Origin: Deltaproteobacteria bacterium
GTDB taxonomy: Bacteria; Desulfobacterota; Desulfarculia; Adiutricales; Adiutricaceae
DNA length: 51,206 bases
NCBI GenBank assembly: GCA_031264185.1
Contig: JAISEL010000117.1
Coordinates: 1-51,206 of the forward strand
Direction of reading: 5' to 3'
Shown: positions 8,829 through 17,588 of the stretch, in pieces
How positions within the stretch are numbered: position 1 is the first letter of the stretch
Layout: each line of letters opens with the position of its first letter
Made by a program: the position numbers and the translations under genes
Notes under the pieces: generated by a model
What the model saw: the letters and a program-made list of their open reading frames with translations, nothing else
The model's database searches: none
What the model was told of the DNA's origin: nothing

Positions 8829-10043
8829 TTAGCACCTGGATTTAGCCGCGCCTAAAAGATGCCCCATCTTGACGCACTTAGTTTCCATATAACGGTGATT
8901 TTCAGGCCTGGACGGCACTTCCAAAGACACCCGCTCCACCACTTCCAGACCGTAGCCTTCCAAGGCCACCATTTTAGTCGGGTTATTGGTCATCAGGCGC
9001 ATTTTAGTCACGCCCAAATCCCTTAAGACCTGAGCTCCCAGGCCGTAATCCCGGAGATCTTCCCCAAATCCCAAAGCCAGATTAGCCTCCACCGTATCCA
9101 TCCCCTGGTCCTGAAGAGCATAAGCTTTTATCTTATTGATCAGGCCGATACCCCGGCCTTCCTGAGGTACATAGAGAAGAACGCCCCTTTGAGCCTCAGA
9201 TATCTTCCGCAGGGATTCTTTCAGCTGCTCACCGCAGTCACAGCGCCTGGAACCTAAGGTATCGCCAGTCAGACACTGGGAATGGACCCGGACTAAAACC
9301 GGCTCCGGGGAGGTCAAATCGCCTAAAGTCATGGCCAGATACTCGGACCCGTCAACCGAGGACTTATAAGCGTAGAGATCAAAAACCCCGCTGTCGGTCG
9401 GCAGGGTGGTTTTGGCCGCCTGATCGACCAGTTTTTCGTGGGCCAGACGGTAAGCCACCAGATCGGCTACAGTTACGATTTTTAAATCATGCTCCTGAGC
9501 AAAAATCTCCAAATCCGGCCGCCGGGCCATGGTGCCGTCCCGGTTTAAAATCTCGCAAAGAACTCCGGCCGGAGTCAAACCGGCCAGTCTGGCCAGATCG
9601 ACCGAACCTTCCGTCTGGCCGGTCCGGACTAATACTCCCCCTGGTCTGGCTCTTAACGGGAATATGTGCCCCGGAACCACCAAATCATGGGGCACGGCTC
9701 CAGGCTGAACAGCTGTCAGTATGGTCGTAGCCCGGTCGGCAGCCGAGATACCGGTCGTCACTCCCCGTCTGGCCTCAATGGAAACAGTAAAAGCCGTACC
9801 GAACGGAGAGTCATTAATCTGAGTCATCTGAGGCAGACCTAAAGATTCTATTTTTTCAGCCGTCAGGGTCAGGCAGACCAGACCCCTGGCATAGGTGACC
9901 ATGAAATTAACAGCGTCCGGCGTGGTATGTTCGGCGGCTAAGACCAGATCCCCCTCGTTTTCCCGGTTTTCGTCGTCCACCAAAATTATCATCCGCCCGG
10001 CCCTGACATCGGCCAGAGCCTCTTCAATGGTGGATATTGGCAT
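8829..10043 (-). CDS. ribBA: Bifunctional DHBP synthase / GTP cyclohydrolase II
   Basis: A 404-residue fusion supplying both precursors of riboflavin. The N-terminal half (about 1-200) is RibB, with [17 protein letters not shown] and [20 protein letters not shown]. The C-terminal half (about 205-404) is RibA, with the zinc-binding [18 protein letters not shown] near residues 252-270, then [11 protein letters not shown] and [19 protein letters not shown] at 10043 with GGGGAA upstream. In this cluster it is followed by ribH; ribD and riboflavin synthase are not present. The 159 bases upstream do not show an evident FMN riboswitch. Confidence 0.97.
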   Translation of the reverse strand: MPISTIEEALADVRAGRMIILVDDENRENEGDLVLAAEHTTPDAVNFMVTYARGLVCLTLTAEKIESLGLPQMTQINDSPFGTAFTVSIEARRGVTTGISAADRATTILTAVQPGAVPHDLVVPGHIFPLRARPGGVLVRTGQTEGSVDLARLAGLTPAGVLCEILNRDGTMARRPDLEIFAQEHDLKIVTVADLVAYRLAHEKLVDQAAKTTLPTDSGVFDLYAYKSSVDGSEYLAMTLGDLTSPEPVLVRVHSQCLTGDTLGSRRCDCGEQLKESLRKISEAQRGVLLYVPQEGRGIGLINKIKAYALQDQGMDTVEANLALGFGEDLRDYGLGAQVLRDLGVTKMRLMTNNPTKMVALEGYGLEVVERVSLEVPSRPENHRYMETKCVKMGHLLGAAKSRC

Positions 10044-10165
10044 AATCGTGTTCCCCTAAATTCAATATAACGGCATCAAGCCGCTGAAACCGTTAGACCC
10101 TGCCGGCTCACCGCCAAAACTAAAGAGCTTCTCATAATAGCATGGGCTGCCGGATTGTCAAAGAC

Positions 10166-10191
10166 GCAGCCCGAACCGGAAAACGGGCTGC
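10166..10191 (-). terminator. GC-rich hairpin after rsmI
   Basis: GCAGCCCG (10166-10173) and CGGGCTGC (10184-10191) form a perfect 8-bp stem with a 10-base loop, starting 12 bases beyond the rsmI stop on the minus strand. The bases after it are only mildly U-rich, so it may weaken rather than end transcription into ribBA. Confidence 0.4.
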
Positions 10192-10202
10192 AGGACCGGA
10201 TT

Positions 10203-11081
10203 TTAAGCCTTATCCGCCTCTTTTTCCCTTCTTAAGGTCAAAAGACGGTTGTATATTTCCTTTTTACTGTAACCGGTCAGATGCCAGAGTTCTTCAGCCA
10301 GTTCCGCCGTCGGCCGGGAATCGGACCCGGCCCCGGCCAGAACTTCAGCCCAGTCAATTTCCGGACTTTTATCTTTCGGTTTAGGCCCAATAACCAGAGT
10401 AATCTCCCCTTTCCGGGGGTTTTCTATTACCGACTCATGGAGTTTTTCCAAAGAAAGGGGCAGATATTCTTCGTAAACCTTAGTCATTTCCCTGGCTAAA
10501 AAGGCCTCCCGCCGACCTCCCAGTTCCAGAACCAGATCGCCTATCGACTCAGCCAGCCTATGAGGGCTTTCAAAAAAGACCATAACCAGCCCCAGAGTGT
10601 CCAACTGCCGAACCAAAGCCCGGCGGCCGGCCGATTTCTCCGGCAGAAATCCTCCAAAAACAAACCTCTCCGCCCAGAAGCCGGAAACTGTTAAAGCGGT
10701 AATGACCGAAGAAGGTCCCGGAACCGGCCAGACTCCGAAACCGGCTTCTCTGACCGCTCTGACCAGCCTGGCTCCGGGATCGGCTATGACCGGAGCTCCG
10801 GCATCGGAAAGAAGGGCCAATACGCCTCCCTCAGATAAGACCCGGCAGATCTTGGGCCAGATCCGGTCATGATTCTGTTCCCGGTAAGAGATGATATTTT
10901 TTCTTAATCCCAGGCTGCTTAAAAGCTTGACTGTCCTTCTTGTATCTTCGGCCGCCACTGCGGAAGCTTTTTTTAAAACCTCGACGGCTCTTTGGCTTAT
11001 GTCCCCTAAATTACCGATGGGGCCGGCCAGAACATACAGTCCGGCCTCAGGTTCACCTTTATTCGGGGTATTTTCCGGCAT
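10203..11081 (-). CDS. rsmI: 16S rRNA (cytidine-1402 2'-O)-methyltransferase RsmI
   Basis: A 292-residue SAM enzyme of the tetrapyrrole-methylase fold that 2'-O-methylates C1402 in the ribosomal P site. Family segments in order: LYVLAGPIGNLGDISQRAVE near the N-terminus, AAEDTRRTVKLLSSLGL, LSDAGAPVIADPGARLV, VPGPSSVITALTVSGF, FFESPHRLAESI and REMTKVYEEYLPLSL. The usual ATPIGNL reads AGPIGNL here, a small departure. Its ATG overlaps the rnhB stop by one base. A lysine-rich tail ends the protein. Confidence 0.95.
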   Translation of the reverse strand: MPENTPNKGEPEAGLYVLAGPIGNLGDISQRAVEVLKKASAVAAEDTRRTVKLLSSLGLRKNIISYREQNHDRIWPKICRVLSEGGVLALLSDAGAPVIADPGARLVRAVREAGFGVWPVPGPSSVITALTVSGFWAERFVFGGFLPEKSAGRRALVRQLDTLGLVMVFFESPHRLAESIGDLVLELGGRREAFLAREMTKVYEEYLPLSLEKLHESVIENPRKGEITLVIGPKPKDKSPEIDWAEVLAGAGSDSRPTAELAEELWHLTGYSKKEIYNRLLTLRREKEADKA

Positions 11082-11806
11082 CAGAACAGAGTTTCTTCAG
11101 GGGCTTCCGGTTTTACCCCCCGATAGCTTAAGCGGTGGACAGGCGACGGCCCGTACTGAGCCAGAGCCGCCAGATGGTCACGGGTGCCGTAGCCTTTGTG
11201 CCGGTCAAATCCGTACTGGGGGTACTTCAGATGCTCCTCCAGCATGATCCGGTCCCGGATGACTTTAGCCACGACCGAAGCAGCGGCAATGGCTAAGGAC
11301 TTACTGTCCCCTTTGACTACGGTAACTGTCCGGCAGGGCAGGTGAGGTTTGCTGTTGCCGTCAACCAGAGCAATCCCGGGAACCTCTTTCAAGCGGCCAA
11401 AAGCCTCGGCCATGGCCAGAAGAGAGGCTCTTAAAGGATTCAGAAGGTCAACGTTCCGGGGGCTCATAACAGCATAGCTGACATCCTGAGCCTGTTTCAT
11501 GATGACCTCAAAAGCCCTCTCTCTCTGCTCCGGACTTAGCTTTTTAGAGTCATCAATACCGGCCAGTTCAGCCGGATCGGCCGTTGGCTCCAAAATAACG
11601 GCCGCCGCCACTAAAGGTCCGGCCAAAGGCCCCCGTCCGGCCTCATCCAGACCGCACAAAGGCCTCCGGTTCCACTGCCGGTCAAATGAGGCCAGATCAA
11701 GAGTCTTTTCCACATGAAAAAAGCCGTCACCAGCCCCTGGGGCTTTGACGGCTGATTCCGAATATTCTGACCTGCTGTCCGGGGAAGTCTTATGGCCCGA
11801 GGTCAA
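11081..11806 (-). CDS. rnhB: Ribonuclease HII
   Basis: A 241-residue RNase HII, which removes RNA from RNA-DNA hybrids and nicks at embedded ribonucleotides. The signature GLDEAGRGPLAGPLV supplies Asp54 and Glu55; further acidic metal ligands lie in IALVDGNSKP and VVAKVIRDRIM. The C-terminus GFDRHKGYGTRDHLAAL is typical. The first 45 residues look non-conserved; the frame opens at a TTG at 11806, and a GTG at about codon 32 is an alternative start. Located between rplS and rsmI, as in many bacteria (rplS-rnhB order). Confidence 0.96.
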   Translation of the reverse strand: MTSGHKTSPDSRSEYSESAVKAPGAGDGFFHVEKTLDLASFDRQWNRRPLCGLDEAGRGPLAGPLVAAAVILEPTADPAELAGIDDSKKLSPEQRERAFEVIMKQAQDVSYAVMSPRNVDLLNPLRASLLAMAEAFGRLKEVPGIALVDGNSKPHLPCRTVTVVKGDSKSLAIAAASVVAKVIRDRIMLEEHLKYPQYGFDRHKGYGTRDHLAALAQYGPSPVHRLSYRGVKPEAPEETLF

Positions 11807-11814
11807 AAAAGAAC

Positions 11815-12168
11815 CTACTTGACAAAAAGGTTCTTGGTCCTGACCTTGGCCGCCTTGCCTCTCAGCTTCCTGAGATAATAAAGACGGGACCGGCGAACCC
11901 GGCCTTCAGTGACCACTTCCACTTTGTCAATGATAGGCGAATTGGTGGGAAAAATCCTCTCCACCCCAACGCCGTAGGAAATTTTACGGACCGTGAAACT
12001 GGAATCCATGGTGCCCTTGCGCCGCCGGATGACTACTCCTTTGAAGACCTGAATCCTCTCTTTGTCGCCTTCCTTGATCCGCACGTGTACCGCCACAGTA
12101 TCCCCCGGCCGGAAAGACGGCAGGTCAAAACGCATCTGCTCTAAATTGAGCTGACTAATGGCATCCAT
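11815..12168 (-). CDS. rplS: 50S ribosomal protein L19
   Basis: A 117-residue protein at the 30S-50S interface. Family markers: [51 protein letters not shown] and [25 protein letters not shown] sits before the ATG at 12168. TrmD and RimM, usual upstream neighbours, are not adjacent: 429 non-coding bases separate it from a nuclease gene, so the ancestral operon has been broken here. Confidence 0.98.
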   Translation of the reverse strand: MDAISQLNLEQMRFDLPSFRPGDTVAVHVRIKEGDKERIQVFKGVVIRRRKGTMDSSFTVRKISYGVGVERIFPTNSPIIDKVEVVTEGRVRRSRLYYLRKLRGKAAKVRTKNLFVK

Positions 12169-12597
12169 GACAATTGCTCCTATTTGGCATCCTCCCCCGC
12201 CTGAAATCGGGGTATAATCACTGAGCCGGAAACTTTACCGCTCCTGGTCTCCAGAGCGGGGTCCCGCTTAACCGGCCGGCTGACGTCAGTATCTGCGGGC
12301 AGTAACGACGGTTTGCCCGGCCGCCAAAACGTCTAAAGCGCTGAACCTGCGGCTCAACCCCAACCATAAGGCGCCTGATTTACCCGGCCTCTGGGCTGCG
12401 GAAATTTACGGCGGGTTGGATTAAAGCCCTAAGCTCTTGAAATTACAGATTAAATCCGCTTACCTAATGGATAAGCCCCTTTAGGTAACTAGCGACTATA
12501 ACCCATATTCTCACTAAAATCAAGAGCTTTTAAAAATAAAAAATTTCTAGCTTCAGTCCGGCAGGGGCCGTAAGTCCCGGCCTGATTCCGCCCAGGA
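12169..12597. other. Non-coding interval upstream of rplS, with nested inverted repeats
   Basis: No gene is evident. It is GC-rich near rplS and AT-rich near 12500. AAGCTCTTGA (12431-12440) is perfectly complementary to TCAAGAGCTT (12520-12529); inside that lies a second pair, TTACCTAA (12460-12467) with TTTAGGTAA (12480-12488). The rplS promoter should be here but I could not fix it. Confidence 0.5.
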
Positions 12598-13164
12598 CTA
12601 CTGCCGCTTATTTCTGCGCCACTGCCAGGGCGGGGTAGGATCTTTTTCCCGCCACAGACCCAGGCCGCTATTTTTGGCCTTCTGTTCGGCGGCCGAAACC
12701 AGAGTACAGACATCTTTGAGCTTGCAGTACTGAGGGTAAAGCCAGGCCCAGCCCTCTTCGACCATAGTCAGATTGATAAGGGTCTGATCTAACCTGACCA
12801 GAGCCACAGCCCGGCTGTAGCGGTCAGTGTCGATCACTTCCACAGTCACATCCCGGCCGTCAACCAACTTTTTTAAAGCCTCGGCCGACTGGGGCCCCAT
12901 AGACTGATTTTTCTCCGGCGCGTCAATACCGTAGAAACGGACCCTCAGCCGTTCAAAATCTACAGTCTGCAGGGTTAAAGTATCCCCGTCCTGAACGCTG
13001 ATAACCCGGCCGGAATAAATCTCCGGCGCCCCAGAGGCTGCAGACTGGGGCCAGAAGAACAGGACAGTCAGTAAGGTCAAAAACCCGCATTTTTTAAAAT
13101 CTGATAATCTCACCGGAACCTCGCCGCCAGTTTTTGTTCTAAAAAAGTTAACCCGGAGGGGCAT
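12598..13164 (-). CDS. Secreted staphylococcal-nuclease-like (SNase) endonuclease
   Basis: A 188-residue protein with an N-terminal hydrophobic segment (about 26-46, ending AASGAP) that should export it. The SNase/thermonuclease domain follows: GRVISVQDGDTLTL, then RVRFYGIDAPE and DRYSRAVALV. The three catalytic residues of the family are present as Arg76, Glu84 and Arg118, so activity is expected. GWAWLYPQY and GLGLWRE complete the fold. It probably degrades DNA or RNA in the periplasm or outside the cell. It stands alone, with 178 bases to exbD upstream. Confidence 0.88.
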   Translation of the reverse strand: MPLRVNFFRTKTGGEVPVRLSDFKKCGFLTLLTVLFFWPQSAASGAPEIYSGRVISVQDGDTLTLQTVDFERLRVRFYGIDAPEKNQSMGPQSAEALKKLVDGRDVTVEVIDTDRYSRAVALVRLDQTLINLTMVEEGWAWLYPQYCKLKDVCTLVSAAEQKAKNSGLGLWREKDPTPPWQWRRNKRQ

Positions 13165-13342
13165 GACCTGTCACTCCGGGGCAGGACCCGTCCCGGCCGT
13201 TTGAGCCGGACCGGCCGCTAATTTAGCTCAATCAACCCTTAACCGCAGCAGGCGCAGGCCCTTATCCTCAAAAAAATACTGTTTCGGCCGGAAAAAAGCC
13301 AAAATTTACTGCAAATCCACCCCGCCGGGAGACAGAGCGCCT

Positions 13343-13732
13343 TTACCTTCGGGAAGTATCAGTCTGAACAGCCACTCTGGTAAACTGCAGCTGTTTGAGC
13401 AAATCGGCCACGTCCACAAATTTCTGCAGCTGAACCGTTTTATCGGCTCTGACCAGAAAACCCTGAGACCGGTCTAAGTTCTTCATTTTGTCCCTTAAAC
13501 TCTCCAGGGAGACACTTTCCTCGCCGAAAAAAATCAACCCCTGGGCGTTGATCTCAATGGTCAGGAGCTCCGAATTATCCGCCTTGTCGGGCGTGGCCTG
13601 GGGCAGTCTGACCGGGATCCGGCCGGTGGCAATGAAACTGGAGGTAGTTAAAACAATTGTCAGCAGAACCAGCATGATATCTATGAGCGGTATCATGTTC
13701 AAAGAATCAATGGGTTTATCGTCCATGGCCAT
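13343..13732 (-). CDS. ExbD/TolR family inner-membrane protein (no ExbB neighbour)
   Basis: A 129-residue protein with the ExbD layout: short cytoplasmic N-terminus, one membrane helix (NMIPLIDIMLVLLTIVLTTS, about 12-31) containing the conserved Asp of PLIDIM, and a periplasmic domain (LLTIEINAQGLIFFGEE, FLVRADKTVQLQKFVDV). With ExbB/TolQ it uses the proton gradient to drive TonB or TolA. ATG GCC ATG GAC at 13732. No exbB or tonB gene lies in the 770 bases upstream or elsewhere in the window; the TonB receptor is 30 kb away. Whether it serves TonB or Tol cannot be told from sequence. Confidence 0.9.
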   Translation of the reverse strand: MAMDDKPIDSLNMIPLIDIMLVLLTIVLTTSSFIATGRIPVRLPQATPDKADNSELLTIEINAQGLIFFGEESVSLESLRDKMKNLDRSQGFLVRADKTVQLQKFVDVADLLKQLQFTRVAVQTDTSRR

Positions 13733-14502
13733 ATTCCGTTAAATGATTTAGAAAAAAAAATAGTTGAGAAGTAATGATACAGCCATAAGGCCTGGATGTC
13801 AAAAGGCCGGAAGACTTAACAGCCGCTTTTTAGATGGTTAAAGTTTTTTTTCGTTTATTTTAAATCATTAACGTCCGCTGTTTAAGGACATACGCCGCAT
13901 ATTTCAGTGTTGAACATGACTGAAGCTATAAATCCGGCAGCAAGAACTCTGAGGCTTATTTTGGCTGAACAAGATTGCCTGTCTTTTACCTATATAATAT
14001 TGAAATAATATATTTAAAACAATATTTGTCATTATAACCATAAACACAATGTCTTTTTATTAAGGATTTCAGAGCTGAAGAAAATGCCGGTCCGGGTTCC
14101 GGCTTATAAATTGTTCAGATAATTTTCTTGACTTTGCACCAAGCGCCGTAAAACCACGAACAAAAAAACTGCCTAAGAGACTTTTTGGGCTTCAGTTTCA
14201 CCCCGGACCCGGCCTGATATTCGGTTTCCTTTGGTTGCGGTAAAAAGCCGGAGGTTTAAATCCGACTTAAAACAGTTTGTCCGAAGGCGAAAAATTGACC
14301 GGACTTGAGTCTGTTCGGCGGTCAGGCCGATAATTTTTTGTTGAAATCCCGGTGTCTTTCTCCTAAGATGGACGATATTTTTTGGCCCCCTGGGCCTTAT
14401 TTTCATTCCGGCTTCAATTTCCGGCTCCCTTTTACCCTTTAATTAGCCTAAGTGTAAGACTTATTCATCTGGTTTTATTTTCAGGCTAAAAAGGAGTTTT
14501 TA
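13733..14502. other. 770-bp non-coding interval between divergent exbD and potD-like genes
   Basis: Partly AT-rich (13830-14050), partly of core-like composition (14080-14450). No open frame here looks like a protein, and no ExbB remnant was recognised. Promoters for both flanking genes are expected. AAGGAG of the potD-like gene is at its right edge. Confidence 0.5.
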
Positions 14503-15573
14503 ATGGCTATTTTTCGTTCGGCGTTTTCAGTGATTCTGGCTCTTTTGACTTTGGCCGGGGTCTGGGGGGTTTCGGCCTCTGAAGTCCGGGCCGCCGAGCC
14601 GGTCCGCCAGCTCAACTTATTTATCTGGTCTGAGTACATGGATCCGGAGGTCATCTCTGATTTTGAAAAAAAATTCAACGCCAAAATCCGCCTGGATTTC
14701 TATGAATCCAATGAGGAAATGATCGCCAAGCTCCAGAGCGGGCAGCAGGGAACTTACGATCTGATCGTTCCCAGCACTTACTATATTCCCACTCTGACTA
14801 ATCTGGGCCTTATTCAGCCTTTAAACCGCGAGCTTCTGTCCAACATCGAAAACCTCATGCCGGAGTTTACTAAAATTGATGTTGATCCCGGCAACAAATA
14901 CTCGGTGCCTTACCAGTGGGGCACTTCCGGTCTGGTCACCAGAGGCACGAAATCACTGCCCTTCAGCTGGAAGATCATATTTGATTCCCAGGCCAATCAC
15001 GGCAACTTTCTGATCTTTGACACGGCCCGGGATGCCATGGGCAGCGCCCTTAAATATCTGGGCTACTCGGCCAACACCACTGATTTAAACCAGATTAAAG
15101 CCGCCGGTCAGGTTTTGACAGACACTAAGAAAAAGCCCACCTTCATGGGCTTTGACTCCGGCGTCGGCGGCCTGGCCAAAGTCGTCGGCCAGGTAGCCTC
15201 CATAGCCCAGGTCTACAGCGGCGAAGCCATAAGGGCCTCAAAAGAAGAAGAAAACATCGCTTACATTATTCCCGAAGAAGGCTGCGAGCAGTGGCTGGAT
15301 GTGCTGGTCATTCCCAAAGGGGCTCCCCATCTGGAACTGGCCCATGAGTTTTTGAACTACATCCTAGAACCGGAAGTGGCCGCCAAACTGGCCTCCTATA
15401 ACAATTACGCCACCCCCAACGAAAAGGCCATGGCTTTTATTCCTGAGGAAGACCGCAATAACCCCGGCATGTATCCACCTGAGAGCTTAAAAAGCAAAAT
15501 GGAATACTTCCGGGATCTGGGCACCGACTCCCGTCTCTACGATGAGACGTGGACTTTGGTTAAATCCCGTTAA
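14503..15573 (+). CDS. Spermidine/putrescine-type periplasmic binding protein (PotD-like)
   Basis: A 356-residue extracytoplasmic solute-binding protein. A signal peptide occupies about residues 1-30 (SVILALLTLAGVWGVSAS, cleavage near VRAAEP). The mature start LNLFIWSEYMDPEVISDFEK is the PotD/PotF signature, followed by YDLIVPSTYYIPTL, VPYQWGTSGLV and the late VYSGEAIRASKEEENIAYIIP, which matches the polyamine-site region of PotD. AAAAGGAG lies eight bases before ATG. No PotABC transporter is next to it; trmJ follows after eight bases, so it depends on permeases encoded elsewhere. Confidence 0.9.
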   Translation: MAIFRSAFSVILALLTLAGVWGVSASEVRAAEPVRQLNLFIWSEYMDPEVISDFEKKFNAKIRLDFYESNEEMIAKLQSGQQGTYDLIVPSTYYIPTLTNLGLIQPLNRELLSNIENLMPEFTKIDVDPGNKYSVPYQWGTSGLVTRGTKSLPFSWKIIFDSQANHGNFLIFDTARDAMGSALKYLGYSANTTDLNQIKAAGQVLTDTKKKPTFMGFDSGVGGLAKVVGQVASIAQVYSGEAIRASKEEENIAYIIPEEGCEQWLDVLVIPKGAPHLELAHEFLNYILEPEVAAKLASYNNYATPNEKAMAFIPEEDRNNPGMYPPESLKSKMEYFRDLGTDSRLYDETWTLVKSR

Positions 15574-15581
15574 ATAAAATA

Positions 15582-16367
15582 GTGTCAAGTCCGAAAAAAA
15601 ATGCTGACCCGGGCCCCGGCGCCAGAGTCCTAAGCCGCCGGCATATTGATATTGTCTTAAACTGCCCCCAAAAACCGGAAAATATCGGCGGTTCGGCCCG
15701 GGCCGTTCACAATATGGGGCTGGGCTCCCTGATTCTGGTCCGGCCCAGAACCATTAACGAAGAGCTGACGGCGGCCACGGCCACTGTCCACGCTTTACCG
15801 GTCCTGGAGTCAATGAAGACTTTCAGCTCACTGAGGGAAGCTCTTCTGCCGTATGAACTTGTGGTGGGCACCACGGCCAGAGGCGGCAGCCGCCGAGGCG
15901 ATCTTTACTCACCCAGACAGTTGGCTCCGGAACTATTGTTTGCGGGGAATCCCCGGCCAGTGGCCTTGGTCTTCGGACCCGAAAGGATGGGGCTGTCGAC
16001 CGAAGATCTGCGCCTGTGTCAAAAAACTGTCCGCATCCCAACCGACTCTCCCGAGGCCAGTTCCCTTAATCTGGCCCAGGCGGTTCTGATATTAGGCTAT
16101 GAGCTCCTCCTTGCGGCCGGCGGGGAAAGTCCGCCGCCGCCGTCCGTCCGGGCTGCGGCTCAGGAAACTGTCCTTAATATGTATGACGATCTGGAATCGA
16201 CCCTTTTGAAGATCGGTTTTTTACCTCAGGATAATCCCGGTCACTGGCTCATGAACATCAAAAAAATCTTTAACCGCAGCCGACTGACTGCCGGCGAATG
16301 CGATCTCCTCAGGGGCATCTGCCGGCAGATCCGCTGGGCCGTCAACAACATGGACCGTTTAGATTAG
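15582..16367 (+). CDS. trmJ: TrmJ/LasT-type tRNA (2'-O) methyltransferase (SPOUT family)
   Basis: A 261-residue protein with the SpoU/TrmJ layout: DIVLNCPQKPENIGGSARAV near residue 25, ALVFGPERMGLSTEDL in the middle and ASSLNLAQAVLILGYEL at the SAM-binding knot. Such enzymes methylate the ribose at position 32 of several tRNAs. The C-terminal tail (VLNMYDDLESTLLKIGF, then KIFNRSRLTAGECDLLRGI) is the dimerisation region of TrmJ. Start is GTG at 15582, only eight bases after the PotD-like stop, so co-transcription is likely. A strong hairpin lies downstream. Confidence 0.9.
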   Translation: MSSPKKNADPGPGARVLSRRHIDIVLNCPQKPENIGGSARAVHNMGLGSLILVRPRTINEELTAATATVHALPVLESMKTFSSLREALLPYELVVGTTARGGSRRGDLYSPRQLAPELLFAGNPRPVALVFGPERMGLSTEDLRLCQKTVRIPTDSPEASSLNLAQAVLILGYELLLAAGGESPPPPSVRAAAQETVLNMYDDLESTLLKIGFLPQDNPGHWLMNIKKIFNRSRLTAGECDLLRGICRQIRWAVNNMDRLD

Positions 16368-16428
16368 GGAGCCGGATTTAGCCCGCTGTCAGAAGACAGA
16401 TCTCACTAAATCTGCAAAAAATAAAAAT

Positions 16429-16461
16429 GCCGGATCGGAAGCAGGCAGCTTCCAATCCGGC
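16429..16461. terminator. Bidirectional terminator between trmJ and hsp20
   Basis: GCCGGATCGGAAGC pairs with GCTTCCAATCCGGC around a five-base loop (a C-A mismatch in the stem). On the minus strand the hairpin is followed by TTTTTATTTTTTG, a good U-run for the hsp20 transcript; on the plus strand the tail (TTAAACACTTTT) is weaker. The two transcripts converge here. Confidence 0.8.
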
Positions 16462-16539
16462 TTAAACACTTTTGGCCGGCCGATTTTATTAACCCGGCCC
16501 GGGCTTTTTTCATCCGGGCCGCTTTAAAACCGGACTGTT

Positions 16540-16950
16540 TTAAGCCTGAACTACGGTAATCTTTCTGGGCTGAGCCGGAGCCATCTTCGGGAGGCTGACC
16601 GCCAGAACGCCGTCTTTAATGGTAGCCGCGATGGCCTCTTTGTCAATATCTTCGGACAGTTTGAACTGGCGGTAATAATCGCCGACCTCAAACTCCTGGG
16701 TCAGGACCTTTTTGCCCGGATTCTGGGCCTCAATACGGCCGTGGATGGTCAGAACGTTATCGTTTAAATCAATGGACAGGCCGTCGGCGTTGACGCCAGG
16801 CATGTCGGCCACCACGGTCAGGCCCCGGTCGTTCTCCCAAATGTCCACTTGGGGACTGAAACGGGGTTCTGATGAAGTGCTTTCGGCAGTGCCGGTATCC
16901 AGCGGTCTTTTTTCCTGAACATTAATTTCCGGCTGATTGGTCTGGGTCAT
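16540..16950 (-). CDS. Small heat-shock protein, Hsp20 family
   Basis: A 136-residue alpha-crystallin domain chaperone that holds unfolding proteins in the cytoplasm. The crystallin core runs from VDIWENDRGLTVVADMPGV through SIDLNDNVLTIHG to the conserved AATIKDGVLAVSLPK, and the C-terminal tail contains RKITV, an I-x-V type anchor for oligomers. It lies 30 bases after a second hsp20 gene in the same direction, and the two proteins differ mainly in the N-terminal arm, which sets oligomer type. ATG at 16950 with AAGGAG upstream. Confidence 0.95.
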   Translation of the reverse strand: MTQTNQPEINVQEKRPLDTGTAESTSSEPRFSPQVDIWENDRGLTVVADMPGVNADGLSIDLNDNVLTIHGRIEAQNPGKKVLTQEFEVGDYYRQFKLSEDIDKEAIAATIKDGVLAVSLPKMAPAQPRKITVVQA

Positions 16951-16980
16951 AATTCTGTCTCCTTATACTATCCCAGCCAG

Positions 16981-17445
16981 CTACTGGGCCTGAACCGTAA
17001 TCTGATGAGCCCTGGCTTCGGTGGCCTTGGGTAAAGTGACAGTCAGAATGCCGTTTTTAAAAACCGCGCCGACATCTTCAGATTTGACTTTAACCGGCAG
17101 AGTCAAAGAGCGGCTGAAACTGCCGGCCTGCCGTTCCCGGCGGTGGTAGTTGAGTGTCTCGTCACCCGCGTTATCCTGAGTCTTGGCTCCCTTGAGGGTT
17201 AAAGTCTCGCCTTTGATGGAGATTTCCAGCCGGTCGGCGGTCAGTCCCGGCAGTTCGGCGGTCAGAAACAGGTTGTCCTCATCTTCGGAAATATTGACCA
17301 GAGGGAAAACTCCTGTATAATTTCTGCGTATCTGATTGAACCCGTCGGCCAGGGCATTGTAAACGTGGTCCATATGGCTGCGCATCTTCTCCAGTTCCCA
17401 AAAGGAGCCGGAAAAGTTACGGCCAAAAAAGGGCAGGAAAGCCAT
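16981..17445 (-). CDS. Small heat-shock protein, Hsp20 family
   Basis: A 154-residue Hsp20 protein, first of a tandem pair. An aromatic N-terminal arm (MAFLPFFGRNFSGSFWELEK) precedes the alpha-crystallin domain: FPLVNISEDEDNLFLTAELP, LEISIKGETLTLKGAK, then GAVFKNGILTVTLPK and a C-terminal HQITV anchor. GGAGGA is six bases before ATG 17445. On the minus strand upstream are a perfect TTGACA (17557-17552) and, in the leader, a CAGCC-GAAA-GGCTG hairpin just before the ribosome site, which could make translation heat-dependent; that is speculation. The dppB-like gene diverges from here. Confidence 0.95.
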   Translation of the reverse strand: MAFLPFFGRNFSGSFWELEKMRSHMDHVYNALADGFNQIRRNYTGVFPLVNISEDEDNLFLTAELPGLTADRLEISIKGETLTLKGAKTQDNAGDETLNYHRRERQAGSFSRSLTLPVKVKSEDVGAVFKNGILTVTLPKATEARAHQITVQAQ

Positions 17446-17588
17446 ATTGTGTTCCTCCTGAAATTGTCAGCCTTTCGGCTGAAGTTCTTCAGACCTGTAA
17501 AGCTTGCAGCCTCACAGATTCTTAGGGAAAAAATAAACACCCTTTTCGCTCTGTCAAGTCTTGAGATAAATTTTTAGGCCCAATTTTT

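Noticed and set aside
10044-10202. Possible FMN riboswitch before ribBA
   Set aside because: The conserved FMN-element core (AGGGGC, CC-GAC, GGATGAGAGAAGG-type segments) was not seen.
12169-12430. GC-rich interval before rplS as SRP, 6S or RNase P RNA
   Set aside because: No signature of these RNAs (such as the SRP GGAAGGGAGCA loop) was found on either strand.
14173-14406. 77-codon minus frame in the exbD-potD interval
   Set aside because: No recognisable protein, no ribosome site, and not ExbB-like.
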